Under the pieces are notes generated by a model. It had not been told where the DNA came from and made no database searches. It saw only the letters and a program-made list of their open reading frames with translations. A stretch of 64,000 bases of DNA from a bacterium. GTDB taxonomy: Bacteria; Zixibacteria; MSB-5A5; GN15; FEB-12. Position 1 is the first letter of the stretch. Each line of letters opens with the position of its first letter. A program made the translations under genes and the position numbers. The stretch is taken from contig JADJGQ010000002.1 of assembly GCA_016708025.1 (NCBI GenBank), positions 744,001-808,000 on the forward strand, read 5' to 3'. This document shows positions 7,603 through 15,009 of the stretch, in pieces.

Positions 7603-8619
7603 TCAGACGCGTTTCAGGCAGACAGGAAAGGATGCGTAGAGATCGCCCGTGTGGGCATAGGTGATGCCGCGGCAAGCGCCGTGGCAGGCCGCGAACTGCT
7701 CGCATTCTTTGCAGTGACCGTGGATCTCGTGGCGCGGGAAGTAGGCAATTTCGGTCATCTTGGGATCATTCCAGATCTCCAGCAAGGTTCGTTCGCGGAG
7801 ATTGCCGACCACAAATCGCTTATCGAGAAGTGAGGTGCAGGGATAAACATCGCCGGTACAGGAGATATAGAGTAGTTCCACACCCGCAATGCAGTCATGG
7901 AATTCGTAGGTTGGAGGAGTCGGACCGAAAGCCGGGTCGAACATGGCGATCGGTTGCCCGCAATAGACGGCGGCATCAACAAACTCTTTTAGTTGGGGAA
8001 GATGACCGTTGAACATGAGCCGATCGGTGACATCGGATCGCTTCCCGCGTCCGGCCGGCACAAAGCCGCAGAATCGGACAAATTTCACTCCTTCGCGGTC
8101 AGCCATTTCGAGGAAGGGATCAGCATCTTCGAGCGTGGCACGTCCCAGCAGCATGGCAAGGTCGACTGGCAGTCCAACATCGTGACAGTGCCTGATCGCC
8201 TGCAGGACCAGTTCGAATTCCTCGATGGTGGCGCGGCGCATCTCGCGATTCTTTTCCGCGGTGGAGCCATCGATAGAGATCTGCACCGAGGTGATTCCGG
8301 CAGCCTTAAGTGAAATGGCCCGCAGTTTGGTCAGTGGGATACCGTTAGTGGTGATCCCCTGTCGGGTGAAGCCATGATCAGATGCATACTTGATCAGATG
8401 TTCCAGATCGGTCCGGAGTAGCGGCTCACCACCAGTCCAGCCAAGCCACTCGCTGCCGAGTCTTTCCAGTTGATCCAGAATGCCAAGCGCTTCCGCCGTG
8501 GTCAGTTCATTGAGCGGCTTGCGCGTGGCAGCACTGTAGCAGTGGGGGCAGGTGAGGTTACACTGGCGGGTTGCTTCAAACGCAACCATTCTTGGTTTGT
8601 CTGAACGTGGTGCGATCAT
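7603..8619 (-). CDS. Radical SAM/SPASM protein, putative peptide-modifying enzyme (second of pair)
   Basis: About 338 aa. The radical SAM cluster motif is CNLTCPHC (Cys20, 24, 27), followed by the GGEP motif (WTGGEPLLR). The SPASM tail has CTGDVYPC, CKECEQFAACHGACRG and a last Cys (VCLKRV), enough for two auxiliary clusters. PqqE-, AlbA- and mycofactocin-type maturases share this layout. Many act on ribosomal peptides, but heme-d1 and other SPASM enzymes do not. The start at 8619 follows AAAGGG. The frame is open to an ATG at 8673, but that codon lies inside a hairpin stem without a good ribosome-binding site. It lies downstream of the 27-codon peptide gene. Confidence 0.85.
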   Translation of the reverse strand: MIAPRSDKPRMVAFEATRQCNLTCPHCYSAATRKPLNELTTAEALGILDQLERLGSEWLGWTGGEPLLRTDLEHLIKYASDHGFTRQGITTNGIPLTKLRAISLKAAGITSVQISIDGSTAEKNREMRRATIEEFELVLQAIRHCHDVGLPVDLAMLLGRATLEDADPFLEMADREGVKFVRFCGFVPAGRGKRSDVTDRLMFNGHLPQLKEFVDAAVYCGQPIAMFDPAFGPTPPTYEFHDCIAGVELLYISCTGDVYPCTSLLDKRFVVGNLRERTLLEIWNDPKMTEIAYFPRHEIHGHCKECEQFAACHGACRGITYAHTGDLYASFPVCLKRV

Positions 8620-8640
8620 CGATCCCTTTGCGTCATGAAT

Positions 8641-8678
8641 GGCGGATGCCGAACCGGATAACCGGACCGACATCCGCC
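8641..8678 (-). promoter_or_regulatory. Hairpin between peptide gene and second radical SAM gene
   Basis: The arms 8641-8648 and 8671-8678 are perfect 8-bp complements (GGCGGATG/CATCCGCC). They enclose an inner CCGG stem with an ATAA loop, giving a long hairpin with two small internal mismatches. No T-run follows on the minus strand. It sits 28 bases after the peptide stop codon. It may be a partial terminator or RNA-stability element that keeps the peptide mRNA more abundant than the enzyme mRNA; this is inferred from position only. Confidence 0.55.
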
Positions 8679-8705
8679 GAAGTTAGTCTTGAAACAAACT
8701 GGTCA

Positions 8706-8789
8706 TTATCTCGGAGAGATGAGGAACAGTTTCTTGTAGCACGGGCACGGAATAGCCTCGGCCTTGCGGTTCTTTTCGATAAACTTCAC
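8706..8789 (-). CDS. 27-aa Cys-containing peptide, putative radical SAM substrate (precursor)
   Basis: This small gene has a GTG start overlapping the stop of the upstream radical SAM gene as GTGA. A near-perfect Shine-Dalgarno (AAAGGAGGTG) precedes it by five bases. The product is 27 residues: a charged N-terminal half (MKFIEKNRKAEA) and a C-terminal half reading PCPCYKKLFLISPR, with Cys15 and Cys17. Lying between two SPASM enzymes, it fits a leader plus core arrangement of a ribosomally made, post-translationally modified peptide. I do not recognise the family. The strong ribosome-binding site and coupling argue that it is translated; the substrate role is inference. Confidence 0.6.
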   Translation of the reverse strand: MKFIEKNRKAEAIPCPCYKKLFLISPR

Positions 8790-10114
8790 GAATTCACCTC
8801 CTTTCGCTGGTCACACTGGTAGCGGAGCTCCAGCATGTCGTTAAGGTTGAATTTCCAGGAGCAACAGGCTCCGGTGTTTGAGGATCCAAGCGACATAGAA
8901 TGACGCGGACATCCTCCCATACAGAGGGGGAGGATATTGCACTCGCGGCACCCGGTCTTTGCAAACGGGTCCCATGACATATAGCGAGCCCGCACCGCCT
9001 CCTGGGCGGGAGTAGGTTCGCTCTGATGGACCGATCCGACGGCATGCGCCGAATCGGCGGAGAGTTCTTCCCAGCACTTAAAGAGGTCGCCGGAAGGTGA
9101 CACGACAAATGCGTTTTCCGAATCCGCGCCGCAGTGTCCGCCGGGAGCGGGTGTCGGATACTCTATCTGGAAGAAGCCGGCCTCGACCAGCCTGCGGTAG
9201 AGATCGATCTGATCGCGCGAGAATTCTTCGGTCGTGAGACAGCGATCCCGGATATCCGCGCAGACGGCGGTCGACGAATTAACCTGGGCGAAGTAAATGC
9301 CAACCTTATCCAGCAGGCCGCGCTCGCCGAGGTCGGCGAATATGTCGTAGGTTGAGTTGACATTCATCCGGTCGACATTGATGCGGATCGAGATAGTCAG
9401 CAGATCGGCGGTAGTGACAAGGTTATCGACAATGCGCTGATAGGTGCCGTGGCCGTTGGCCAGTTTGCGGCGGCTGTCATGGATGGGGGCGGGGCCATCC
9501 AGGGTTATCTGAGCCTCGGCTACACCGCATTGTTTCAAGCGAGTCGCCATGGCAGCATCGAGCAGATAGCCGTTTGTGATGATCGCGCTCGGACGCATCT
9601 TTATATCGCGCTGCTTTGCCAGAGTCAGAAGACCTTGTTGGATCCGTTCAATAGTATCAAGGCAAAGGGTCGGTTCGCCGCCGAACCAGGTGACACAGAT
9701 CTGGTCGGATCGAGCGAGTTGACGCTCAGCAAATGCCAGCAAGGCTTGCTCAGTGGCGGCATCCATGCGAAGCGCGCACTGACTCTCAAAGCAGTAGTCG
9801 CACCGAAAATTGCAGGCGAGTGTCGGGGCAATGGTCAGAAGCAGGGCGCGATTGCCAAATCGCTGGAGACGGTTGTTTTGCTGGAAAGCGGCCAATTCAT
9901 CGCGGTCATCGGCGATCAAGTACTGTCCCTCAGTCAGGGCGGCGAGGAATTCGCGTTCTTCGTCGTTACCGGCGGAAGAGGGATCGTCAATCAGGCGTTG
10001 GATGATCGGATACTTGTCCGGGAGAATTTCTGCCAGAGCTGCACTGGCACTATTAAAGGCCAAGGTGGCGCCGCTGTCCGAGCGGAGAAAGATATTATAT
10101 CGTGACGGCTTCAT
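8786..10114 (-). CDS. Radical SAM/SPASM peptide maturase-like protein (first of pair)
   Basis: About 442 aa. The N-terminal ~95 residues (YNIFLRSDSGATLAFNSASAALAEIL...) resemble the upstream domain of SPASM peptide maturases, whose members open with YN.f....g....yN. The radical SAM motif is CNFRCDYC (Cys101, 105, 108), followed by TWFGGEPTLC. The SPASM region has GGHCGADSENAFVVSPSGDLFKC, then GCRECNILPLCMGGCPR and a final CC. The ATG at 10114 is five bases from AGGG and the frame extends two codons to a GTG. It is the first gene of the minus-strand unit, followed by the 27-codon peptide through a GTGA overlap. Function: probable peptide crosslinking or thioether formation, unproven. Confidence 0.87.
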   Translation of the reverse strand: MKPSRYNIFLRSDSGATLAFNSASAALAEILPDKYPIIQRLIDDPSSAGNDEEREFLAALTEGQYLIADDRDELAAFQQNNRLQRFGNRALLLTIAPTLACNFRCDYCFESQCALRMDAATEQALLAFAERQLARSDQICVTWFGGEPTLCLDTIERIQQGLLTLAKQRDIKMRPSAIITNGYLLDAAMATRLKQCGVAEAQITLDGPAPIHDSRRKLANGHGTYQRIVDNLVTTADLLTISIRINVDRMNVNSTYDIFADLGERGLLDKVGIYFAQVNSSTAVCADIRDRCLTTEEFSRDQIDLYRRLVEAGFFQIEYPTPAPGGHCGADSENAFVVSPSGDLFKCWEELSADSAHAVGSVHQSEPTPAQEAVRARYMSWDPFAKTGCRECNILPLCMGGCPRHSMSLGSSNTGACCSWKFNLNDMLELRYQCDQRKEVNS

Positions 10115-10206
10115 CCACACCCTGTCAGTTCCCGAGAGTGCAGCCCGCGAACACGCACTCCGAGAGCGTAGTTGTGACTAATTCGATATGAGAATCGTGA
10201 TGTGGT

Positions 10207-10239
10207 AACATAGAGAAATAAGTCGTCGTTGTCAACGAC
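10207..10239 (-). promoter_or_regulatory. Promoter of the radical SAM operon with overlapping palindrome
   Basis: On the minus strand TTGACA (10230-10235) and TATGTT (10207-10212) are 17 bases apart. The -35 box lies inside a 15-base palindrome with arms GTCGTTG (10225-10231) and CAACGAC (10233-10239), so a dimeric regulator bound there would occlude RNA polymerase. No regulator gene is adjacent. Confidence 0.6.
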
Positions 10240-10287
10240 TAATTAAGTTGTGTATTAGAATTGTCAGTCACGATTTGTGCTTTCCAC

Positions 10288-10316
10288 TTGACAGGATGGG
10301 AAGGCGGGCCTATGAT
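10288..10316 (+). promoter_or_regulatory. Strong sigma70-type promoter for the thioredoxin-like gene
   Basis: TTGACA (10288-10293) and TATGAT (10311-10316) are separated by exactly 17 bases, near consensus. The predicted transcript start is about 80 bases before the ATG at 10403. It is divergent from the radical SAM promoter, so the two units share one control region. Confidence 0.7.
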
Positions 10317-10402
10317 AAGCGCAGTCCGTATCCGGGCTATCGCACCACGATTTGCAGCTTAGACATTTGTATCACACAGTGTTCAGTACCGGAGAGCCGA
10401 GT

Positions 10403-10990
10403 ATGGGGTCGCGGGAAAAACTGAATTGGTGGCTCGTCGCCATTATCGTTGTCATGGGAGTCGAGATCCTCTATCTGGTTGCGCAGAACCACCGACTCCA
10501 GGCGATGTTGGATGATCCTCTTCAATTCATGCAGACGCTTCAGCCGGACCAGTCGGTACCGGCTATCCGTGGACAGGATATTGCCGGGAGTGATGTGTCG
10601 CTGCAGTATGGCCCCGACCAACCCTACACACTGCTCACCTGGTTTTCTGCAAGTTGCAGCGCCTGCAAAGGCAATTTCGGTTATTGGAACGAGCTATACG
10701 GGAAGTATGGATCCGAGCGGATGCGGATGATCGGGTTCTGCGGCGGCACGCTGGAAGAGGCGCGCGCGACTGCGCAGGAGCAGGCGATCAGTTATCCGGT
10801 GATGTCAGTCACGGACCAATTTCTGGTGGAGGCATACAAGGGGAATCTATTGCCCCAGACAGTGCTGATCAATCCTACGGGGCAGGTGACACAAGTCTGG
10901 CCAGGTGAGTTGACGTTATCGATGCTGGAGCAGATCGATGCGCAATTAGCCGGACTGGTGTCACATGCCGATAAAGGAGGTGATCTATAA
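10403..10990 (+). CDS. Membrane-anchored thioredoxin-like (TlpA/MauD-type) protein
   Basis: About 195 aa. The N-terminal anchor (NWWLVAIIVVMGVEILYLVA) is followed by a linker and a thioredoxin fold with WFSASCSACKGNFGYW (CSAC at Cys85/Cys88), then LLPQTVLINPTGQVTQVWPG carrying the cis-Pro region. This is the TlpA/ResA/MauD layout of periplasmic thiol-disulfide proteins, including a MauD-like CxxC embedded in a redoxin fold. The ATG at 10403 follows GGAG by eight bases; the frame is open 17 codons upstream. Its stop overlaps the start of the 63-aa Cys-rich peptide gene (TAATG), so it probably acts on that peptide. Confidence 0.8.
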   Translation: MGSREKLNWWLVAIIVVMGVEILYLVAQNHRLQAMLDDPLQFMQTLQPDQSVPAIRGQDIAGSDVSLQYGPDQPYTLLTWFSASCSACKGNFGYWNELYGKYGSERMRMIGFCGGTLEEARATAQEQAISYPVMSVTDQFLVEAYKGNLLPQTVLINPTGQVTQVWPGELTLSMLEQIDAQLAGLVSHADKGGDL

Positions 10991-11181
10991 TGACGGCACT
11001 TCGTCGATTCAAAGTCCTAATCGTCGTACTCGCGCTGGCAATAATCTTTGCCGGTGCCTTCACGATCGTCAGCACCGAGTCAGTTCAGGCTCGGCCGAAA
11101 TGCTGCATCTGGGTGATGTACTGCACCACGACGCCGCCGATCGTATGTTGGGAGGTCTGTAAGCCGGTTCCGTGCCCATAG
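10990..11181 (+). CDS. 63-aa secreted six-cysteine peptide
   Basis: This peptide has a basic N-terminus (TALRRFK), a hydrophobic run (residues 9-27) and an AxA-like site before Arg36, so it is probably exported. The mature part, about 28 residues, contains six cysteines (38, 39, 45, 53, 57, 62), several aromatics and a proline-rich tail. It starts inside the stop of the thioredoxin-like gene (TAATG) with AAAGGAGGTG seven bases before its ATG. A terminator follows. The family is not recognised. It could be a disulfide-rich effector, a metal-binding peptide or a modified peptide; the adjacent CxxC protein makes disulfide chemistry likely. Confidence 0.65.
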   Translation: MTALRRFKVLIVVLALAIIFAGAFTIVSTESVQARPKCCIWVMYCTTTPPIVCWEVCKPVPCP

Positions 11182-11215
11182 ACCCGTGGATGAACTGATC
11201 CAAACAACCGACAGG

Positions 11216-11248
11216 AGCGCCCGGTAATCAGCCGGGCGCTGTTTATTT
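11216..11248 (+). terminator. Rho-independent terminator after the six-Cys peptide gene
   Basis: The arms AGCGCCCGG (11216-11224) and CCGGGCGCT (11232-11240) enclose a 7-base loop and are followed by GTTTATTT. It ends the thioredoxin-like/peptide unit 35 bases after the stop. Confidence 0.88.
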
Positions 11249-11419
11249 GGTGGTTGTACAATCAAGATTGACTGCGACTTGAATGCGAGTTAGCGGGCTC
11301 CATTGGTCCATTGTGCTTGAGACAATTCTCCTCCGGCTTGAACTGTTTTTCACTTGCCCGGCTCATGCGGCAGCGATATGTTCGAGAGCAAAACAATCTT
11401 CTCAGGGAAAGGACGACGT

Positions 11420-12715
11420 ATGTGCGAGTTCGAATATATTCATGCCCGACAAGTACTTGACAGCCGCGGCACGCCGACGGTGGAAGTTGATGTCAGCCTC
11501 AGTGACGGCACACTCGGCCGGGCGATAGTCCCCTCGGGTGCGTCGACCGGCGCGCACGAAGCGGTGGAACTTCGCGATGGCGACGACAAAAAGTTCTTCG
11601 GCAAGTCGGTTGAAAAAGCGGTGGAGAATGTCAACGAAGTGCTCGCCCCGGCGATCCTGAATGATATTCTCGATCCGTATGACCAAGTCACACTCGATCA
11701 CTTCATGATCGAACTGGATGGGACTGAAAATAAATCTAAGCTGGGCGCCAATGCGATCCTCGGCGTCTCGCTGGCGACTGCTAAAGCGGCGGCGGAGTCG
11801 CGCGGCTGTTATCTGTACGAGTATATCGGCGGTATCAATGCGAAAGTGTTGCCGGTGCCGATGATGAATATCCTGAACGGCGGCAAACATGCAGATAACA
11901 ATGTTGATCTGCAGGAGTTCATGATCATGCCGGTCGGGGCGCAGTCATTAGCGCAGGCCTTGCAGATGGGGGCAGAGGTATTCGGCCATTTGAAAAAAGT
12001 GCTCAAGAAGATGAATCTGAATACCGCGGTCGGCGATGAGGGAGGCTTCGCGCCGGACCTTAAGTCGAACGAGGAAGCGCTCCAGGTGATCATGCAGGCG
12101 ATCAAAAATTCCGGTTATGAAGCCGGCAAGGATATCCTGCTGGCGCTTGATCCAGCCTCGACGGAATTTTACGATGCGAAGTCCGGCAAGTATCAGCTCA
12201 AGGCTGAAGGCAAAGAGCTCTCCACCGACCAGATGGTTGACTACTACGCACGGCTGTGCGATACCTATCCGATCGTCTCGATCGAAGATGGTCTGGCCGA
12301 GGATGATTGGGAAGGCTGGCAGAAGATAACTGCAAAGCTGGGCAAGCGGGTGCAGTTGGTCGGCGACGATCTGTATGTGACCAATCCAAAGCGACTGGCG
12401 CGCGGGATAAAAGAGAAGTCATCGAATTCGATCCTGATCAAGCTGAACCAGATCGGGACATTGACTGAAACGCTGGATGCGATCTCCATGGCGCAGAAAG
12501 CTGGATTCACCGCAGTCGTGTCGCACCGTTCGGGTGAGACAGAGGATGCGACGATCGCCGATGTCGCGGTGGCGACGAACGCCGGACAGATCAAGACCGG
12601 ATCGATGTGCCGGACAGACCGGATCGCGAAGTACAATCAGTTACTTCGGATCGAAGAGTCACTGGCGGGGAATGCGCAGTATCTGGGTCGTCGGACGTTT
12701 TACAATTTGACGTAG
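11420..12715 (+). CDS. eno: Enolase
   Basis: This 431-aa protein interconverts 2-phosphoglycerate and phosphoenolpyruvate in glycolysis and gluconeogenesis. The N-terminal HARQVLDSRGTPTVEVDV, the NGGKHADNN segment, GDEGGFAPDL, the Mg ligand region SIEDGLAEDDWEGW, GDDLYVTN, IKLNQIGTLTET and SHRSGETED are all intact. The Met at 11420 follows AAAGGA and gives standard enolase length; the longer open frame upstream lacks homology. It is monocistronic, ending in its own terminator, with no glycolytic neighbours. Confidence 0.97.
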   Translation: MCEFEYIHARQVLDSRGTPTVEVDVSLSDGTLGRAIVPSGASTGAHEAVELRDGDDKKFFGKSVEKAVENVNEVLAPAILNDILDPYDQVTLDHFMIELDGTENKSKLGANAILGVSLATAKAAAESRGCYLYEYIGGINAKVLPVPMMNILNGGKHADNNVDLQEFMIMPVGAQSLAQALQMGAEVFGHLKKVLKKMNLNTAVGDEGGFAPDLKSNEEALQVIMQAIKNSGYEAGKDILLALDPASTEFYDAKSGKYQLKAEGKELSTDQMVDYYARLCDTYPIVSIEDGLAEDDWEGWQKITAKLGKRVQLVGDDLYVTNPKRLARGIKEKSSNSILIKLNQIGTLTETLDAISMAQKAGFTAVVSHRSGETEDATIADVAVATNAGQIKTGSMCRTDRIAKYNQLLRIEESLAGNAQYLGRRTFYNLT

Positions 12716-12744
12716 TACCGATCAGTTTTTCTATCGTGTGTAAT

Positions 12745-12775
12745 ACCGGCCCTGCGAGGGGCCGGTTTTTGTTTG
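12745..12775 (+). terminator. Rho-independent terminator after eno
   Basis: The arms CCGGCCC (12746-12752) and GGGCCGG (12759-12765) enclose a six-base loop and are followed by TTTTTGTTT, 30 bases after the enolase stop. Confidence 0.9.
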
Positions 12776-13153
12776 GGGGTGCCGGGAGGGAATCATCATG
12801 TTGTTGAGGTAGAGGGGGATGAGGATTTGCGGGAGTCATGATCGTTGGGCCGAGTGCAGGCGGGGCAGGCAAGCAGCCCTCTATATATGGGGGCGGTTGA
12901 GGGAGGACTAGCGGATGTCATACGAAGAGGGGGTGATCAGGGCAGACGGGGACGTCTGCCGCTCAGATCCACCCTTTCGTTCCATCCATTAAACCCGGGA
13001 AGGGCCAGAGGCGTGCAACGGGAATGAATCCTCATTTTTTGTTTGGCTTTTCATCGGATACGCAATTGTTTGTCGGGTTCACTATGCCAGTGCGATGTCA
13101 TCTTGATTGCAGAGCAGTTCCAAGAGTACCAAAATCCCTGAACGAGGCGGGAA
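12776..13153. other. Intergenic region with G-rich stretch and palindrome
   Basis: About 380 bases with no convincing gene. Short open frames here lack ribosome-binding sites and protein-like composition. The left part is unusually G-rich on the + strand (runs such as GAGGTAGAGGGGGATGAGG). A perfect hairpin with arms GGCAGACG (12941-12948) and CGTCTGCC (12953-12960) around GGGA has no T-run; it may be a dispersed palindromic repeat unit or an RNA element. Confidence 0.45.
12941..12960. repeat. Palindromic element with GGGA loop
   Basis: This 20-base perfect hairpin (8-bp arms) has the look of REP-type dispersed palindromes. Only one copy was noticed in this window, so repeat status is a guess. 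Confidence 0.35.
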
Positions 13154-13156
13154 GTG

Positions 13157-13729
13157 ATGGAACCAGATCTCACTACCAAACTGAATTCTGCTGTTGCAGA
13201 AGCTAACGGTGCATTGTCTGCCATTCAAGACTTGATTGGAAACAAACAAGATCCGTCTGCTATTATCAAGTTCCCGAGGCGCTACATACGCACAGCATAT
13301 AGTCACGAGAAGCGTCTGGAGTTCATTCAGGACGATAAACTCAGAAAGAACTTGTCATACGCTCTGATGTTGTCGGACGTCTACCATTGGCTACTCACTA
13401 GGACGGATCTTCAGGGTGTCGCCATGAGCATGGTGATTAAGGCGGCAGTCTTCCTCGCAGGGGCGTTAGTAGAGAGTGTGACCAGAGACTTTCTAGGTGG
13501 CAAGCTCGGTGGCTATGAGAAGCGAACTCAGAAACTCCAAAATATGGGCATAATTGATGAAGAAATAAGATGCGATCTCGATTGGGTTTGGGAAGTGAGA
13601 AACCGTCAACACTACTTCCTTATCGATAAGATTGAATTGGACGCTTACGACATGAGAGACTACGGCAAAGCGGCCAATGCTCTCAGGGCCCTTTTGACTT
13701 CACTAAATCAGATAAAGACTCTTGGTTAG
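13157..13729 (+). CDS. Hypothetical protein, HEPN-like helical fold suspected
   Basis: About 190 aa, mostly alpha-helical, with no signal peptide or convincing membrane helix. The family is not recognised. Near residues 155-180 it has the sequence DWVWEVRNRQHYFLIDKIELDAYDM. A short acidic helix, then RN, then a His, then a Tyr two helices later is reminiscent of HEPN domains, although the RNxxxH spacing is shortened to RNRQH. The ATG at 13157 follows a G-rich Shine-Dalgarno; a GTG immediately upstream is the alternative. Base composition is more AT-rich than in neighbouring genes. It overlaps the convergent next gene by 4 bases. Confidence 0.55.
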   Translation: MEPDLTTKLNSAVAEANGALSAIQDLIGNKQDPSAIIKFPRRYIRTAYSHEKRLEFIQDDKLRKNLSYALMLSDVYHWLLTRTDLQGVAMSMVIKAAVFLAGALVESVTRDFLGGKLGGYEKRTQKLQNMGIIDEEIRCDLDWVWEVRNRQHYFLIDKIELDAYDMRDYGKAANALRALLTSLNQIKTLG

Positions 13730-14616
13730 ACAGTGCCACGTCCGTGAACTTGTACTGAGAGTATGAGTTTCCAAATGAATCCATCACTTCCAATCGTCAA
13801 CTCATGGCAATTAGAGTAGTCAATATTAGATAACTCATCAATATGTGCAGCTCTGTTTCGGTATTCAGTTGTAAGTTTGTTCAGAGACCTAAGTAGTCCG
13901 TCCTCAGAAAGTATCCAATGTGAGCCGGTCCACTGCATCGCCAAATTGAGAAATCCTCTGATGAGCGGACTATTCTGTCGCCTATTCTGACTATGAATTA
14001 CTGTCTGCAAGAAGTGAGCAACAGATCCGAGCTCTGGTGTCCTTTTCTTCGGGTCGGCGCAGAATGCTGCCACTCTTCCGATATCTTTGTCTTGAGTGTC
14101 GTTTACCAATTCGGCTGACGACACGTGCTGTGATATTGGCTGTACCATATATCTGACTATTTCCAATTCAGCGGCCTTGCATAATCCAATGACTGCGGGA
14201 GACCACTCCAATTGGGGCATCGAACCGAGCTGTTTTGCCAGATATGTGGCAGTTGCCAGAAACTTTAGAGACTCCGCTGATAGAAGATTAGCACGTTTCT
14301 CTGATACGCGAAGCAGTGCCATGGCATTTCGCTGGGCTTGATTGTCAACCAGTTCAATTAGAAGGTTCTCAAGCATGGCGGCCTTTTCAGATTCGACTCC
14401 AGTGCCAGACTTGATTTCATACAGAGACAATAATCGACCATAGCACCCGTTGCACAGACATTTCTGCCAATTACCGTAATAGACCGTAATCAGTTTTGAT
14501 TTCTTGGACAATCCGCATCTGAAGCAAGTGAACGCGATAGTCTCTTTCAATCTAAACTGCTGAAGGGGCCCTCTGGGAGGATAGGTTTTCTCTAATGTTG
14601 AAGGAATTGGTAGCAT
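13726..14616 (-). CDS. Hypothetical protein with N-terminal zinc finger and HEPN-like C-terminal motif
   Basis: This 296-aa protein is not recognised as a named family. The N-terminal region has a probable zinc-binding unit: CFRCG (Cys31, Cys34) and, after a short beta segment, CLCNGC (Cys53, 55, 58). The middle is helical. The C-terminal region contains TEYRNRAAH, matching the Rx4-6H motif of HEPN nuclease-type domains. HEPN proteins often act as RNases in toxin-antitoxin and phage-defence systems, so an RNA-targeting role is possible but unproven. Composition is more AT-rich than surrounding genes, suggesting acquisition together with the convergent partner. Confidence 0.55.
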   Translation of the reverse strand: MLPIPSTLEKTYPPRGPLQQFRLKETIAFTCFRCGLSKKSKLITVYYGNWQKCLCNGCYGRLLSLYEIKSGTGVESEKAAMLENLLIELVDNQAQRNAMALLRVSEKRANLLSAESLKFLATATYLAKQLGSMPQLEWSPAVIGLCKAAELEIVRYMVQPISQHVSSAELVNDTQDKDIGRVAAFCADPKKRTPELGSVAHFLQTVIHSQNRRQNSPLIRGFLNLAMQWTGSHWILSEDGLLRSLNKLTTEYRNRAAHIDELSNIDYSNCHELTIGSDGFIWKLILSVQVHGRGTV

Positions 14617-15009
14617 CTTATTCTATCGAACGTATGGTCAAGTTTGAGTCTTGTCACGAACACCGCTTCCAAAGCCGAATACCAAACCGGCGCTGGGGGG
14701 AAACCCCAACGCCGGTTGGTTCAAATGCCAGGGTAGCACACTTTCCATGCTGCTCGATCTCCGTCCGTGTACCCCTCTCTCTCAATCCCCTGGCGGGGAG
14801 GGGTTCAGTTTGCCCGATGAGATATCGTCCGATCGGTTAGCCGGTGAATGGAGTCCATTCATAATGGCGTCTGCTTCGCCACCGCCGGCGGACAACTCGA
14901 TCATTGCCGATAAGCGTCAGGCATTCTTACACGTGTCTGGTGGCCTGTCGGGGCAGATAGCTTGCCCTCTCGGCATCTTTCCCTACATGCCGAACTGGTC
15001 AGACCGCGA
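14617..15009. other. Intergenic region downstream of nrdJ
   Basis: About 390 bases without a convincing gene. The notable structure is a strong hairpin at 14685-14717 with arms AACCGGCG and CGCCGGTT plus an inner TGGGG/CCCCA stem. On the minus strand it is followed only by TTTGGTATT, so it is at best a weak terminator for nrdJ. A C-rich segment with CCCCTGGCGGGGAGGGG lies near 14790. Confidence 0.45.
14685..14717. repeat. Strong imperfect hairpin
   Basis: An 8-bp outer stem and a 5-bp inner stem separated by single unpaired bases, with a GGAAA-type loop. No adequate T-tract is present on either strand. It could be a processing signal, weak terminator or boundary of the inserted HEPN-like gene pair. 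Confidence 0.5.

Noticed and set aside
7586..7615. Weak AAACG/CGTTT hairpin with TTTTAT after the radical SAM operon
   Set aside because: The stem is only five pairs with a long loop; too weak to call a terminator.
8620..8673. N-terminal extension of the second radical SAM protein from the ATG at 8673
   Set aside because: The ATG is inside a hairpin stem with no ribosome-binding site; the ATG at 8619 has AAAGGG and gives a normal N-terminus. The longer form cannot be fully excluded.
12845..13156. Two short frames in the spacer after eno
   Set aside because: Low-complexity G-rich translation, no ribosome-binding sites and no resemblance to known proteins.
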